Of a stretch of 53,592 nucleotides of DNA, positions 52,553 to 53,592 are shown one piece after another. A program made the position numbers and the translations under genes. The stretch is from Flavivirga rizhaonensis (GTDB lineage: Bacteria; Bacteroidota; Bacteroidia; Flavobacteriales; Flavobacteriaceae). Position 1 is the first letter of the stretch, and each line of letters starts with the position of its first letter. The stretch covers positions 1-53,592 of the forward strand of contig NZ_SRSO01000032.1 in assembly GCF_004791695.1 (NCBI RefSeq), read 5' to 3'. The notes below the pieces were generated by a model that was not told the DNA's origin, ran no database searches, and saw only the letters and a list, made by a program, of their open reading frames with translations.

Positions 52553-52930
52553 TTATGCGTTTTTAACGCTCAAATTACTTTTAAACCACATTACAACTGA
52601 TGCTAATAAAGCACCAAGGGTATTCGCTACAGCATCATAAACATCCAAGCTTCTTGAAACTGTAATACTTCCCTGTAATACCTCAATAATTATACCAAAA
52701 AAAACAGAAAGGACAACAGCAAAAACTATGGCCTTTTTACTTTTTAATTTAAACGCGTACAAAAACGTATAAAACCATAAAATCGTTAAAACAAAATAGG
52801 CAAAAAAGTGAAATATCTTATCACCAAAGGAAATACCTATATCTGGAACGTTATTAAGCTTAATTAAACTAACTGTAATTAAAGCTAACGAATATATTAT
52901 GGTTATTATAGGTGTTAACTTTTTAAGCAC
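52553..52930 (-). CDS. VanZ-like membrane protein
   Basis: A 125-residue protein with four membrane helices (about 5-22, 36-60, 68-88, 100-120). The pattern FGDKIFHFFAYFVLTILWFY near 36-55 and GIIIEVLQGSITVSRSLDVYDAVANTLGALLAS near 79-112 matches the VanZ superfamily. Members lend glycopeptide tolerance in some Gram-positives, but in Bacteroidota the function is unknown. The start overlaps the gcvH stop by 8 bases, indicating coupling. Confidence 0.87.
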   Translation of the reverse strand: MLKKLTPIITIIYSLALITVSLIKLNNVPDIGISFGDKIFHFFAYFVLTILWFYTFLYAFKLKSKKAIVFAVVLSVFFGIIIEVLQGSITVSRSLDVYDAVANTLGALLASVVMWFKSNLSVKNA

Positions 52931-53303
52931 CTATCAATGCTTTGTAATCATCATCAGACATAAGTCCTTCTACTTGGGAAATATCTGAACATTTTACTTT
53001 TATCATCCAACCATCACCGTAAGGATCACTATTTACTTTTTCTGGTTCATCTTCTAAAGACTCATTAAATTCTATAATTTCACCAGATAATGGTAAAAAC
53101 AAGTCTGATACCGTTTTAACTGCTTCAACTGTTCCAAAAATTTCTTCTGCATCCAATGTTTCATCAACAGTCTCTACTTCTACATATACAATATCTCCTA
53201 ATTCACTTTGTGCAAAATCTGTAATACCAATAGTTGCAACATCACCTTCGATTTTGATCCATTCGTGATCTTTGGTGTATTTTAATTCTGATGGAATATT
53301 CAT
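52923..53303 (-). CDS. gcvH: Glycine cleavage system H protein
   Basis: Lipoyl-bearing shuttle of the glycine cleavage complex. The 126 residues begin NIPSELKYTKDHEWIKIEGDVATIGITDFAQ and carry the lipoylation motif GTVEAVKTVSDLFLP with modified Lys near 63. GYDSDP-like closing residues are SDPYGDGWMIKVK. Full length. Partner genes gcvT and gcvP are not in this window. It leads the gcvH-vanZ pair on the minus strand. Confidence 0.96.
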   Translation of the reverse strand: MNIPSELKYTKDHEWIKIEGDVATIGITDFAQSELGDIVYVEVETVDETLDAEEIFGTVEAVKTVSDLFLPLSGEIIEFNESLEDEPEKVNSDPYGDGWMIKVKCSDISQVEGLMSDDDYKALIGA

Positions 53304-53481
53304 AGTATTAATTTAAATTCGTTTATTCAACAAATGTATTTATTCAAATCTTAAATTCAAATAGATTATCTAATAAAAAACATGGTGATTTCACTTATTT
53401 AAATGAAAAGTGACGTATAAATATTTTTCGTTAGAAATTACTTGTTTAATAGATCTGTTTTTAAGTAATACCATTTCTGAT

Positions 53482-53592
53482 TTAAAAATACTCAAAAAAC
53501 ATTTTAGAGAATAAAGAATTAGCTGCGATAGATTTTATGAGTTTTGGGTTCAGTTGGTTAACCATTTCTGTAATTTTCTCCTGTAATCTTTC
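53482..53592 (-). CDS. C-terminal fragment of a gene leaving the window
   Basis: A frame open from the right edge to a TAA at 53482-53484 encodes 36 residues, ending IAANSLFSKMFFEYF. The amphipathic helix-like content (EKITEMVNQLNPKLIKSIA) is protein-like. It does not resemble the end of a beta-barrel such as SprA. I do not recognise the family, and a chance open frame remains possible. The 178 bases between it and gcvH contain no clear gene. Confidence 0.4.
   Translation of the reverse strand, partial: ERLQEKITEMVNQLNPKLIKSIAANSLFSKMFFEYF

Noticed and set aside
53304..53592. End of sprA
   Set aside because: sprA is expected near gcvH by remembered synteny, but the 36 visible residues do not look like a beta-barrel C terminus, so the gene is left unnamed.

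Overview
The window looks like ordinary chromosome from a marine-type Flavobacteriaceae (Bacteroidota). The DNA is AT-rich, and candidate promoters resemble the Bacteroidota -7 element TAnnTTTG. Gene content points the same way: a PorP/SprF-like type IX secretion protein, a RemB-like gliding protein, PD40-OmpA proteins, a DUF6089 barrel, a split cytochrome oxidase locus with two subunit III genes, and the run nadK-DUF6089-uppS-bamA-ompH-ompH-murI. I saw no rRNA, tRNA, insertion sequence, prophage or CRISPR array.

Layout. 1-7 kb: LysE-type exporter, DUF2797 protein, GH3-like protein and two tandem PD40-OmpA paralogues. 7-13 kb (minus strand): tig-clpP-clpX proteostasis genes, a YvlD-type membrane protein, an alpha/beta hydrolase and pdxJ. 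12.9-21.3 kb (plus strand): an envelope cluster of CBS protein, NAD kinase, DUF6089, undecaprenyl diphosphate synthase, BamA, two Skp/OmpH chaperones and glutamate racemase. 21.4-24 kb: a thioredoxin-like lipoprotein gene that appears broken by one extra A, then a gamma carbonic anhydrase. 24-30 kb: a LytTR regulator with a TPR sensor kinase, a SIMPL protein with a VWA lipoprotein, and an orphan PorP/SprF. 30-35.7 kb: NifU-like scaffold, dodecin, a DUF255 thioredoxin-like protein, DUF1304, MscS and TsaB. 35.9-41.6 kb (minus strand): a five-gene ABC efflux operon (ATPase, two MacB-type permeases, adaptor, TolC). 41.7-48 kb (minus strand): haem-copper oxidase biogenesis (CyoE, two subunit III proteins, subunit IV, a cysteine-less SCO-like protein, SCO, DUF420 and a small CxxC membrane protein). 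48.4-53.3 kb (minus strand): RemB, two TonB proteins, a VanZ-like protein and GcvH.

The most unusual non-coding structure is a tandem array of about five 91-bp units at 42007-42450. Each unit carries two hairpins. The array lies inside the oxidase-assembly gene run and begins one base after the DUF420 stop codon in transcript order. There are no variable spacers, so it is not CRISPR. Several intergenic gaps also carry foldback elements, including one with perfect 23-bp arms at 35768-35901, and a recurring small hairpin resembling CCTTCGCAGGAATGAC.

Protein-level points worth a second look are the SCO-fold-like protein that has lost its metal-binding cysteines, a TonB-C-like domain at the N terminus of RemB directly beside two genuine TonB genes, and the frameshifted thioredoxin lipoprotein. 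All functional calls come from reading the translations; no database search was run.
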